Positions 27,963-35,275 of a DNA stretch of 64,000 nt are shown here, one piece after another; position 1 is the stretch's first letter; every line of letters starts with the position of its first letter. The notes beneath the pieces are model-generated. The model ran no database searches, was not told the DNA's origin, and saw nothing but the letters and a program-made list of their open reading frames with translations. The DNA is taken from contig NZ_JACGWS010000011.1 in the NCBI RefSeq assembly GCF_014397005.1, positions 62,001-126,000 on the forward strand, in the 5' to 3' direction. The position numbers and the translations under genes were made by a program. Source of the DNA: Kordia aestuariivivens. GTDB taxonomy: Bacteria; Bacteroidota; Bacteroidia; Flavobacteriales; Flavobacteriaceae.

Positions 27963-29429
27963 TTAATATCCTGCATTTTGTGGCCAACGATTCCCTGCCA
28001 ATTCTATTTCGATTCTTGGAATTGGAAATACTTCGTTTTTCCCTGGTGTAAACCCTGGAATAGTGCTTGCTTGTCCTGTTCTAACTTGGTCAAAGAAACG
28101 ATGTCCTTCACCTGCTAATTCACGTCTTCTTTCATCTAATACATTTTCCAAAGTTGCTGGAATTCTGTTTAGCGTGTTTCCGAATGCTCTATCGCGTACC
28201 GCATCTAAGAATGTTTGCGGGTTTGCAATTGGCGCTGGCGCACGTAAGTTTGCTTCTGCAGCCATTAAGAGTACGTCTGCAAATCTGATCGCTCTGTAGT
28301 TGTTACTACGGTTGATGTTTGCATCTTGTATTACATTGTCGTTTGCATACGGAATGTATTTTAGATTGAAATATCCTGTGTGTTCTGAACCTTCATTGAA
28401 GCTTACATCTGGTCGTGCTGCAACAAAAGCATTGATATCTAATACTGTTGACGCCAAACGCGTATCACCAGCTTGGTAACTATCTACAACATCTTGTACT
28501 GGTACATTGAAACTGAAACCAGAAGCATACGGTGAAAAGTTTCCTCCTAAGAAACGTGGTCCCATAAAACCTACAGCTACATTTCCTTCTACACATTGAA
28601 AACATCCAAAACTAGCACCTTCTTGCGTACCTGAGTATTGAATTTCAAATACAGATTCTTCATTGTTTTCGTTATTGTTTAAAAAGATAGTGTTGAAATC
28701 TTGTACTAATTGATATTGTCCTGAGTTAATCACTTCATTAAACGCTTGTGCTGCTTCCGTGAATTTCTCTTGGTATAAGTATATTTTACCTAGTAATGCC
28801 CATGCAGCTCCTTTGGTTGCTCTCCCGTTTTGAGTTTGCGTCCAAGGTAATTCTGGAATTGCATTCATTAAATCAACTTCTAAACGTGCATATACATCTG
28901 CGCTAGGCGTTCTGTCAATTGCTTGTGTTTCATCAATAGTGATTCTTCCGTCTGTATATAAAGGTACATCTCCGAAGAATTTTACCAATTCAAAGTAGTA
29001 GTATGATCTTAAGAATAGGTTTTCAGCCAATAGCTGGTCTTTTCCATCAAAATCGATATTGTCTTGAAATTCTACAATGTAGTTGGCTCTACTGATTCCT
29101 GCATACATCCACTGGAAAATGTTACGCAAAGCGCCATTGTCCGGAGTCTGAATCATATCATCAATTTGTTGCCAATCGAGTACATCTGTTGGGCTTTCTC
29201 CTCCACACAAACTGTTGTCAGAGGCTATTTCACCTAAAATATTATTCAAATACGTAGTAGATAGTAAGTCATAGACACCAACGAGTGCATCTTGATAGTT
29301 ATCGGGCGTATTGAAGAAGTTTTCTGAGTTTTCTTGCCCTGGAGGCAAAATTTCTAAATAATCATCACAAGATTGTATGCTTATAATGACCAGCAGTGTT
29401 GCTGCTATTTTTGTTATCTTATTATACAT
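27963..29429 (-). CDS. susD: SusD/RagB-family outer-membrane nutrient-binding lipoprotein
   Basis: I chose the ATG at 29429 (488 residues), giving lipobox Cys21 (SIQSCDDYLEILP). An upstream in-frame ATG at 29453 would overlap susC. The sequence follows the SusD pattern: CDDYLE start, ENFFNTPDNYQDALVGVYDLL, TPR-like helices, and a C-terminal VLDERRRELAGEGHRFFDQVR block with IPRIEIELAGN. SusD binds glycan fragments and closes the SusC pore as a lid on the cell surface. It lies 10 bp after susC and 26 bp before the SusE/F-like gene. Locus enzymes point to beta-1,3-glucan as ligand. Confidence 0.95.
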   Translation of the reverse strand: MYNKITKIAATLLVIISIQSCDDYLEILPPGQENSENFFNTPDNYQDALVGVYDLLSTTYLNNILGEIASDNSLCGGESPTDVLDWQQIDDMIQTPDNGALRNIFQWMYAGISRANYIVEFQDNIDFDGKDQLLAENLFLRSYYYFELVKFFGDVPLYTDGRITIDETQAIDRTPSADVYARLEVDLMNAIPELPWTQTQNGRATKGAAWALLGKIYLYQEKFTEAAQAFNEVINSGQYQLVQDFNTIFLNNNENNEESVFEIQYSGTQEGASFGCFQCVEGNVAVGFMGPRFLGGNFSPYASGFSFNVPVQDVVDSYQAGDTRLASTVLDINAFVAARPDVSFNEGSEHTGYFNLKYIPYANDNVIQDANINRSNNYRAIRFADVLLMAAEANLRAPAPIANPQTFLDAVRDRAFGNTLNRIPATLENVLDERRRELAGEGHRFFDQVRTGQASTIPGFTPGKNEVFPIPRIEIELAGNRWPQNAGY

Positions 29430-29439
29430 AGTTCTCTTT

Positions 29440-32400
29440 TTAGAATGATACATTAATTCCTGTTGTAAATGTTCTTGCTAATGGATATTGTCCTAAATCA
29501 ACTCCTGCGCCCAATGGACTTGAGTTCGATACATCAGGATTGTATCCTTGGTATTTTGTAAACGTATATAAGTTATTTACTCCAAAGTAAAGTCTGAATC
29601 TGTCCAAATGAATTTTTTCTAAGACATCTTTTGGCAATGAGTATCCAACTTGAATGTTTTGTATACGTAAGTACGAACCATCTTCTACATAAAAATCTGA
29701 AAACAAACGGTTGTTTGCAGCGTTTGTAGAAGCTCTAGGTACTGAGTTTGATGTTCCTTCGCCTGTCCAACGATCTAAGTATAAACTTGGCTTGTTGCTA
29801 TAGGTTAAGAAACGTTCGTAACTTCTAGCAATGTCGTTTCCGATAGAAGCATATAAAGACGTAGCAAAATCAAATTGTTTGTAATTTAAGTTTAAGCTAA
29901 GTCCCATCGTTAGGTCTGGAATTGGATTTCCAATCATGGTTTGATCATCTTGACTTCCAAATTCAATGACACCATCTCCATCAAAATCTACATAACGAAT
30001 ATCTCCCGGTTGTGCATCTGGTTGTGCAGCATGTGCATCAATTTCTGCTTGGTTTTGAAAGATTCCATCTGTTTGTAATCCCCAAAATGCTCCAATTGGT
30101 AAGCCCGATTGAAAACGCGATGTTGTTTGATTTAAGTCAAACAATCCTCCTGGTAAGAAACCTGCCGCATTGTTTACTTCAATTGCTTTGTTATCAATAC
30201 TTGTTAGGTTATAACCCACTTGGATACTGAAATCATCAGAAAAGTCGTGAGAGAAGTTAATACTTAAATCAAGTCCTTTGTTTTCAACGACTCCCGCATT
30301 TACAACTGGAGCTGAACTTCCACCTGCGCTTGTTCCTAATAATCCTGATACTTCAGGTATTAATAGTAAGTCTTCCGTACGTTTTTTATAATAATCTACT
30401 GTGATATCTAATTTACGATCTAATAAGCTAATATCAAAACCGATGTTTGTTTGTCTCGTAGTTTCCCATTGTAGTTTTGAGTTTGATAAAGCTCCGATTG
30501 CATTTCCAAATGATAAGTTATCATTAAAAGGATATGTAGCTTCTGCGTTGGCTCCTTGTAAGAAACCTAACCAACGGTAACTTCCAATTCTATCGTTTCC
30601 TGTAATACCCCAACTTCCTCTTAGTTTTAATCGGTCAATTCCTTTTACTTTAAAGAATTCTTCTTCCGTTACAACCCAACCACCAGAAACTGATGGAAAG
30701 TATCCAACTCTGTTGTCAGGACCAAAACGTGTAGAAGCATCGCGTCGTAACATGGCAGAGAGTAAATATTTTCCTTGGTAATCGTATTGAATTCTACCAA
30801 ATACAGAATAGTTTCTGTCTTCTCCTATTCCTGTGGTTGCATTTAGCGTTTGCTGAATGTCTTGTGGATCGCCGTTTGGCGTATCGTCTTCATCTATAAT
30901 GAATGATTGTGTATTGCTTAGATATGCGTTGCTCCATGTATCTGGACCATTTACTAAGAAACCTGTCGCAAATATTCCGTCATATTGAAAACTTTGCAAG
31001 GATGCTCCTAATAATCCTTTGAAATTGTGATCTCCAAATGATTTTTGATAGTTAAGGAAGGTTTCCCATGTATAATCGAAGAAGTTCTGCGTGTTTTCAC
31101 TTACCGTACTATATACGTCTCTGTCGCCGTCATCATTCGTATCTAAGTTAAACTGATTGTTTTGTACCAATACATTGTTTTGTACTTTGTTTGGTCCATA
31201 ATATTGTAATGGATTGTATGAACGAGAAATTACATCTGCATAGTTAAAGTTAAAACGCGATGTAATTTGCATATCTTCTATAATATCATATACCAGTTCT
31301 ATTTTTCCTGTAAAACGATTTGTTTTTGCTTCGTTAAACGTATTATTGATTACAGCAAATGGATTGATAATTTCAATTCCTTGTTCCGTACCAATGTATG
31401 AGAACCCTCTTGATGGACCTGTACCATCTGTTCCGTCAAATATTGGCGTTAATGGAGAAGCATTTGCGCCGTAGTAGAGTATAGAACCTCTTCCGCCTTC
31501 TGGAATTCCTCTTGTTTTTCTGTTTGTATATAGTAAGAGTGTGTTTAATTTCAGTCTTTCAGAAAGATCAACACTTAAATTATTTTTTAACGTCCATCTT
31601 GTAAAGTTAGATTTATCACTGGCAATGATACCATCTTGTCCAAGATAACTTCCACTGAATCCGTACGATATATTTTCCGAACCACCAGTTGCACTTAAAC
31701 TGTGACTGAACAATGCTGCTGTTCCAAATAACTCATCTTGCCAATCTGTTCCTACGCCAAGTCCTGAAATGTCTGGGAACGGTAATGCGTTTCCATCCGC
31801 AATTTCAGTTTCGTTTACATATACTCCATATTCAGTAGCATTCATCAAATCGAGCTTGTTGGATGTTTCTTGAATTGTGTAATACGCATTGTAAGAGAAT
31901 TTTGTTGCCGAATCTCTTTTTCCGCTTTTCGTAGTAATTAAAATGACACCATTTGATGCTTGCACACCATATATAGCAGAACTTGCATCCTTAATAACAT
32001 CAATTTGCTCAATGTCGTTTGGATCAATGATACTTAGGTCATTTCCGACGTTCACACCATCTACAATAATTAATGGATTGTTGTTTCCGTTTGAAGTAAT
32101 ACCACGAATACGAATGTTTAACGCTGCTCCAGGCGAACCTGAAGTTGCATTTACTTGTACTCCCGAAGCTGCTCCTTGTAATGCTTCTTCAACTCTGACC
32201 GGGTTTCGCTCAATAATTTTATCAGCACTTACAGTAGAATACGCTCCAGAAACGAGTTCTTTTCGTTGCGAACCGTACCCAATTACGACTACCGATTCTA
32301 ACGATTCAGCATCTTCTACCATAATAATAGAAAGTGCTTTGTTGGATCTGATCACAACTTCCTGAGTTGCATATCCAATGGAAGAGAATACCAAAGTACT

Positions 32401-32601
32401 TCCGCTTGGGACGCCTTTTAAGATAAAGTTACCATCAAAATCGGTGGCAGTTCCAGTGGTTGTGTTTTTTAGTAAAACAGTAACGCCTGGAAGCGGCATG
32501 TTGGTGCCTTCCTCCGTAACATTACCTTTTATCTCAAAATCTTGTCCATAACTCCATATTGCGGAGAACATGAAAGCAAGGATGATTAAATAACGGTTCA
32601 T
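29440..32601 (-). CDS. susC: SusC/RagA-family TonB-dependent outer-membrane transporter
   Basis: I chose the ATG at 32601 (1053 residues), which starts a normal signal peptide (MNRYLIILAFMFSAIWSYGQ); the open frame extends 21 codons further without such a signal. A carboxypeptidase-regulatory-like domain at about 21-105 (IKGNVTEEGTNMPLPGVTV) precedes the plug (YGSQRKELVSGAYSTVSADK, GVQVNATSGSPG, IRGITS). A 22-strand barrel follows, ending ARTFTTGINVSF. It imports glucan oligosaccharides driven by TonB, paired with the SusD encoded next. It is the first gene of the first operon, with likely regulatory elements in the 357 bp upstream. Confidence 0.96.
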   Translation of the reverse strand: MNRYLIILAFMFSAIWSYGQDFEIKGNVTEEGTNMPLPGVTVLLKNTTTGTATDFDGNFILKGVPSGSTLVFSSIGYATQEVVIRSNKALSIIMVEDAESLESVVVIGYGSQRKELVSGAYSTVSADKIIERNPVRVEEALQGAASGVQVNATSGSPGAALNIRIRGITSNGNNNPLIIVDGVNVGNDLSIIDPNDIEQIDVIKDASSAIYGVQASNGVILITTKSGKRDSATKFSYNAYYTIQETSNKLDLMNATEYGVYVNETEIADGNALPFPDISGLGVGTDWQDELFGTAALFSHSLSATGGSENISYGFSGSYLGQDGIIASDKSNFTRWTLKNNLSVDLSERLKLNTLLLYTNRKTRGIPEGGRGSILYYGANASPLTPIFDGTDGTGPSRGFSYIGTEQGIEIINPFAVINNTFNEAKTNRFTGKIELVYDIIEDMQITSRFNFNYADVISRSYNPLQYYGPNKVQNNVLVQNNQFNLDTNDDGDRDVYSTVSENTQNFFDYTWETFLNYQKSFGDHNFKGLLGASLQSFQYDGIFATGFLVNGPDTWSNAYLSNTQSFIIDEDDTPNGDPQDIQQTLNATTGIGEDRNYSVFGRIQYDYQGKYLLSAMLRRDASTRFGPDNRVGYFPSVSGGWVVTEEEFFKVKGIDRLKLRGSWGITGNDRIGSYRWLGFLQGANAEATYPFNDNLSFGNAIGALSNSKLQWETTRQTNIGFDISLLDRKLDITVDYYKKRTEDLLLIPEVSGLLGTSAGGSSAPVVNAGVVENKGLDLSINFSHDFSDDFSIQVGYNLTSIDNKAIEVNNAAGFLPGGLFDLNQTTSRFQSGLPIGAFWGLQTDGIFQNQAEIDAHAAQPDAQPGDIRYVDFDGDGVIEFGSQDDQTMIGNPIPDLTMGLSLNLNYKQFDFATSLYASIGNDIARSYERFLTYSNKPSLYLDRWTGEGTSNSVPRASTNAANNRLFSDFYVEDGSYLRIQNIQVGYSLPKDVLEKIHLDRFRLYFGVNNLYTFTKYQGYNPDVSNSSPLGAGVDLGQYPLARTFTTGINVSF

Positions 32602-32958
32602 ATAGTTGTTTTTGATTAGTAGTAGCAATTTATTTATAATTGTTAACGAATCCTTAAAAACCACCTATACAAAAAACATACATCCTAAAATTAATGTTAT
32701 TTTTTTATCAGATTATCAATAGCAATGCAACAATAATGGTGTATCAGCAACTAAATCGTTTTTACTATAATATGCAAATACAACTACAACGTTGTAGTAT
32801 TTTTTGACAGTGTTGTGGTAATGTTGTAGTCTTTTTGAGAAATGATGAGGTATTTAACAGTCTTTTAAGGAATGGATGTATTCGTATATCACTAATCCAT
32901 CGTGGGTTCACTCGTTTTTCTTTACTTTTAAGTAATTATTAACTTAAACTTTTAAATT
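32602..32958. promoter_or_regulatory. Intergenic region between susC and the divergent RiPP-like gene
   Basis: No gene is seen. Near susC lies ATTGTTAACGAAT (32639-32651), sharing the GTTAAC core with the site before the second operon. Then come the perfect palindrome ACTACAACGTTGTAGT (32783-32798) and the shared 20-bp word (32811-32830). TACTTTTA at 32923-32930 is a loose -7 candidate for the plus-strand small gene. Confidence 0.65.
32783..32830 (-). promoter_or_regulatory. Candidate susC operon control site: palindrome plus shared 20-bp word
   Basis: ACTACAACGTTGTAGT is a 16-bp perfect palindrome. Thirteen bp further, TGTTGTGGTAATGTTGTAGT repeats the same GTTGTAG half-site as a direct repeat and is identical to 23945-23964. 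The cluster lies about 180-230 bp upstream of the susC start. The bound regulator is not known. Confidence 0.5.
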
Positions 32959-33135
32959 ATGAAAAAATCAGTAAAAAAACTCAACTTGAACAAAACTTCA
33001 ATCTTAAAATTGAATGAAACTTCAACTATTGCAGGTGGGCGAAATGCACCACTTGAACAAGGTTCTGGTCAACAAGGGTGTGGTGGTTTTACAACACAAC
33101 CAGACTGCCCTCCTAGTATTGGTTGTGCGAAATAA
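32959..33135 (+). CDS. Small GG-leader (RiPP / class I lanthipeptide-like) precursor peptide
   Basis: This 58-residue reading frame starts MKKSVKKLNLNKTSILKLNE and continues to a TIAGG junction (residues 23-27). The tail is rich in Gly, Gln, Ser, Thr and Cys (Cys41, Cys50, Cys56). Basic leaders with KLxLNK...SILKLN...GG followed by a Cys/Ser/Thr core are typical of Bacteroidota natural-product precursors annotated as GG-Bacteroidales or class I lanthipeptide-like. A strong terminator follows 33 bp after the stop. No modification enzyme, protease or exporter is present in the window, so it is an orphan precursor here. It is divergent from susC. Confidence 0.75.
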   Translation: MKKSVKKLNLNKTSILKLNETSTIAGGRNAPLEQGSGQQGCGGFTTQPDCPPSIGCAK

Positions 33136-33168
33136 CAACTATTTATTTTAGATAGTTTTATTTTAATG

Positions 33169-33217
33169 AGCTACAACGCAGCAATATCCTATTGTTGTAT
33201 TGTAGCTTATTTTTTTG
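33169..33217 (+). terminator. Rho-independent terminator of the RiPP-like gene
   Basis: AGCTACAA (33169-33176) pairs with TTGTAGCT (33200-33207); inner arms CAATA/TATTG extend the stem. A T-rich run to 33217 follows. Placement 33 bp after the stop supports that the small frame is really expressed. Confidence 0.85.
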
Positions 33218-33276
33218 CAATAAAGTAATTCTATTTATCTTCATAAAATAAGAACTTAAGTAATTCATTTTTAATT

Positions 33277-33409
33277 GTTTTACTTTGTTCGTACAAAGAA
33301 TACTGAATCAAGTTCAGCACAGGCTTCAACAAAAGAAAGTGCGCTTTTTAGTTCATGCATTTATACTTTAAATCAAGGTATTCATGAATCTTAGATTTCT
33401 CCAAGACTT
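33277..33409. repeat. Left part of the dispersed repeat, cut at the cassette island
   Basis: The stretch is about 90% identical by eye to 488-600 plus 704-727, without the extra segment seen in that copy. Similarity stops at GACTT (33405-33409), where the IS remnant begins. The continuation of the same repeat is found at 42776. Confidence 0.75.
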
Positions 33410-33411
33410 GA

Positions 33412-33628
33412 GAAGAAATACCTAAAATTCATCACAAAAACAGTAAAAAGTGAAGCAAGATCACTTGCCTTTGTTTTTTTAGAAATAAAGTCATTATTTG
33501 GTAACTATATTTTGATTGTAAGCCGTGCTAATTTTAGGATTTAATAGTAAAACTCAAAAGAAAGACATCCTTAAAAGCGCTAAGAATGTCTCGTTTTTTT
33601 GAATTTATAGGGTTGTGCAACGGTTACC
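33412..33628 (+). mobile_element. Right-end remnant of the IS1182-type element
   Basis: The 217 bp match the last 218 bp of the complete copy at 35276-36957, from codon context GAAGAAATACC to the end GGTTACC. It contains the transposase C-terminal codons, the stop and the right inverted repeat (GGTAACCGTTGCACAA on the minus strand). The rest of the element is missing. As in the full copies, three nucleotides separate the end from a GTT core. Confidence 0.85.
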
Positions 33629-33638
33629 ATTGTTACCC
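33629..33638 (-). other. Half of an attC-like site at the distal end of the array
   Basis: GTTACCC (33632-33638, plus strand) corresponds to the R''-like core GGGTAAC on the minus strand, 9 bp beyond the stop at 33647. The rest of the site is absent, replaced by the IS remnant. Its sequence does not complement the start of its own unit (GTTGCCAACC), unlike the other units. Confidence 0.5.
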
Positions 33639-33646
33639 ACAGTTTT

Positions 33647-33991
33647 TTATTCAGTTCCGATTAATTTTCTTGCGATTTCGTGATTCGGCCACTTATCAGC
33701 TCTCATAAATATGGCAATTTGTTCAATCCAATAATTCTCGTTTTGAATTTTGTTAATTGATAATAATTCAGAACTATGTTGATTTGGAAAATTGGTAATA
33801 TTCTTTTCAGTTGCTAATTTCACAAATGTCTTAGCGAGAACTTCTTTTGTGAGTTTTAAAGATTTTAAATTTTCGGGCAGAATATCCAAAGTACAAAACA
33901 AGGAATAATACAAATTATATAAATCCTCATAAACCAAAGAGTTTGGTAATTTTAGATTTAGATAATTATATAGTTTTTCAACGCTTTCCAT
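33647..33991 (-). CDS. Cassette 5 second gene, hypothetical protein (114 aa)
   Basis: I do not recognise this 114-residue protein. It is predominantly helical (LYNLYYSLFCTLDILP, KLTKEVLAKTFVKLAT) and ends with a motif NHEIARKLIGTE that could be a small helix-turn-helix. It has no signal peptide. It starts 9 bp after the stop of the 106-residue gene upstream and is probably translated from the same message. It is the most distal gene of the cassette array relative to the recombinase. Similar two-gene cassettes are often toxin-antitoxin or antidote pairs; nothing here proves that. Confidence 0.7.
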   Translation of the reverse strand: MESVEKLYNYLNLKLPNSLVYEDLYNLYYSLFCTLDILPENLKSLKLTKEVLAKTFVKLATEKNITNFPNQHSSELLSINKIQNENYWIEQIAIFMRADKWPNHEIARKLIGTE

Positions 33992-34000
33992 TTCAGATTT

Positions 34001-34321
34001 TCATTCTACAGGATTTTCTACTTCACTGATTTCTCTTATTATACTTGCTAATCTATCAAAATCAACAAAAGTGCAAATTCGATCATCATCTTTAATTAGT
34101 TTTTTTAATTCCATTAAATCATCCTGTAAATCTCCTTGAGAAATTTCAGATGCTGAAAACCAATCTTCGGGCTTTTCGAATTTATTCCATTTATATGTTG
34201 GAATTAATCTATAAACGGAAGTATTAAGTTTCATTTCCGAATCTTTACCATATTCCGTTTCGAGTTTATTTATAACTCTTTCGAATAATATCTTTAGTTC
34301 TGATACTTTTATGTTGCTCAT
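34001..34321 (-). CDS. Cassette 5 first gene, hypothetical protein (106 aa)
   Basis: I do not recognise this acidic 106-residue protein. It begins MSNIKVSELKILFERVINKLE and is probably mostly helical, with an aromatic stretch (YKWNKFEKPEDWFSASE) in the middle. It has no signal or membrane segment. The start lies 13 bp after the GTTGCCAACC cassette core, so a cassette promoter is unlikely to fit upstream and transcription probably comes from outside. It pairs with the 114-residue gene 9 bp downstream. Confidence 0.72.
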   Translation of the reverse strand: MSNIKVSELKILFERVINKLETEYGKDSEMKLNTSVYRLIPTYKWNKFEKPEDWFSASEISQGDLQDDLMELKKLIKDDDRICTFVDFDRLASIIREISEVENPVE

Positions 34322-34333
34322 TTCTCAAATGGT

Positions 34334-34401
34334 TGGCAACGTCTCTTGTATGGTGCGTTTGCTTCCCGCAGGGAGCAAATGAACTATACAAATTGTTATG
34401 C
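34334..34401 (-). other. Compact attC-like recombination site (68 bp) between cassettes 4 and 5
   Basis: On the minus strand the site runs from GCATAAC (R''-like) to GTTGCCA (R'-like). Between them, TTGTAT pairs with ATACAA, TTCATTTGCT pairs largely with AGCAAACGCA, and CCC-TGC-GGG caps the hairpin. Length, two inverted cores and a nearly complete hairpin with a few mismatches reproduce the architecture of integron attC sites. It is the shortest uninterrupted site of the array. Confidence 0.75.
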
Positions 34402-34405
34402 CTTT

Positions 34406-35122
34406 TTATTTTATTTTTTCTTTTAATAGTTCTTTTACAATTCTCTCAAGATACCCTTCATATTTTACTTCACACTCCAAACTTTTCTTTTTGTTCTTCA
34501 AATTGGAATATATTTTCATTCTACTGGCACCTAAGAAAGCTATCCTTATTTGAGGTTTATTTTCATCTATTCCATGTCTTCTTGATCTTGATAAAATGAA
34601 AACAGACAATTGTGTTCCAACTCGCAATAATTCATCAAGTTTAAAATCTTTCATTTCTTTCATTAACCTAATAACATCTCTGTCTTGTTCATAGGGTTCA
34701 ATTGACAGTCGTTGATTATAATCTTCTTCCAGAATGTTCCAACTTTCTATGAACTCACCTTTTATTCCTTCTCCATTTTCATAATATTTTGCCAGTTCAT
34801 TAAGTTCTATTTCAGGAAATTGAGTTTGAATTTTTGATGGTATTGATTTTTCTAATACCCAGTCAATTATTATTTCCCCTTGTCTTTTAATGTCGGTACT
34901 TGAAATTTCAAAAATTGGACAATCATCCCATTCAAAAACGTATTTCGGAATTTCGCTAAAAAAAAATGGGTAAATTTTACAACTTCTATCTTTATCTTTT
35001 AATTCAATATTGGATTCAAACGTAAAGTCAGGTTCAACAGTTATTTTATTACTCTCTATATTAAGTAATTCATTATAACTTTTATTGAGTTCAGATTGTA
35101 AAAGTTCTAATTCTTCTTTCAT
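34406..35122 (-). CDS. Cassette 4 gene, hypothetical protein (238 aa)
   Basis: I do not recognise this 238-residue protein. The N-terminal 25 residues look coiled-coil (MKEELELLQSELNKSYNELL). A beta-rich middle section (KYVFEWDDCPIFEISS) and a helical C-terminus ending KELLKEKIK follow. There is no signal peptide or membrane span. It is the only gene of its unit, whose ends GTTATGCCT and AGGCATAAC are complementary. The start follows the proximal core by about 28 bp. GC is low, like the other cassette genes. Confidence 0.75.
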   Translation of the reverse strand: MKEELELLQSELNKSYNELLNIESNKITVEPDFTFESNIELKDKDRSCKIYPFFFSEIPKYVFEWDDCPIFEISSTDIKRQGEIIIDWVLEKSIPSKIQTQFPEIELNELAKYYENGEGIKGEFIESWNILEEDYNQRLSIEPYEQDRDVIRLMKEMKDFKLDELLRVGTQLSVFILSRSRRHGIDENKPQIRIAFLGASRMKIYSNLKNKKKSLECEVKYEGYLERIVKELLKEKIK

Positions 35123-35275
35123 TTAAATTTAGAATTCTTTTTAATTAGGCATAACGTGTTGTGTATGGTTAGTTGCGATTGTTTCGCAACTAATTTAGCA
35201 AAAGGAAACCGAACCTCAGGAAAATCCGGAGGATTTTCCGAGTAACACAGACCCAAGCAATTAATTATACACTTT

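Noticed and set aside
27937-27987. Extended N-terminus for the SusE/F-like lipoprotein
   Set aside because: It adds 17 basic residues in front of a complete lipoprotein signal and overlaps the susD stop.
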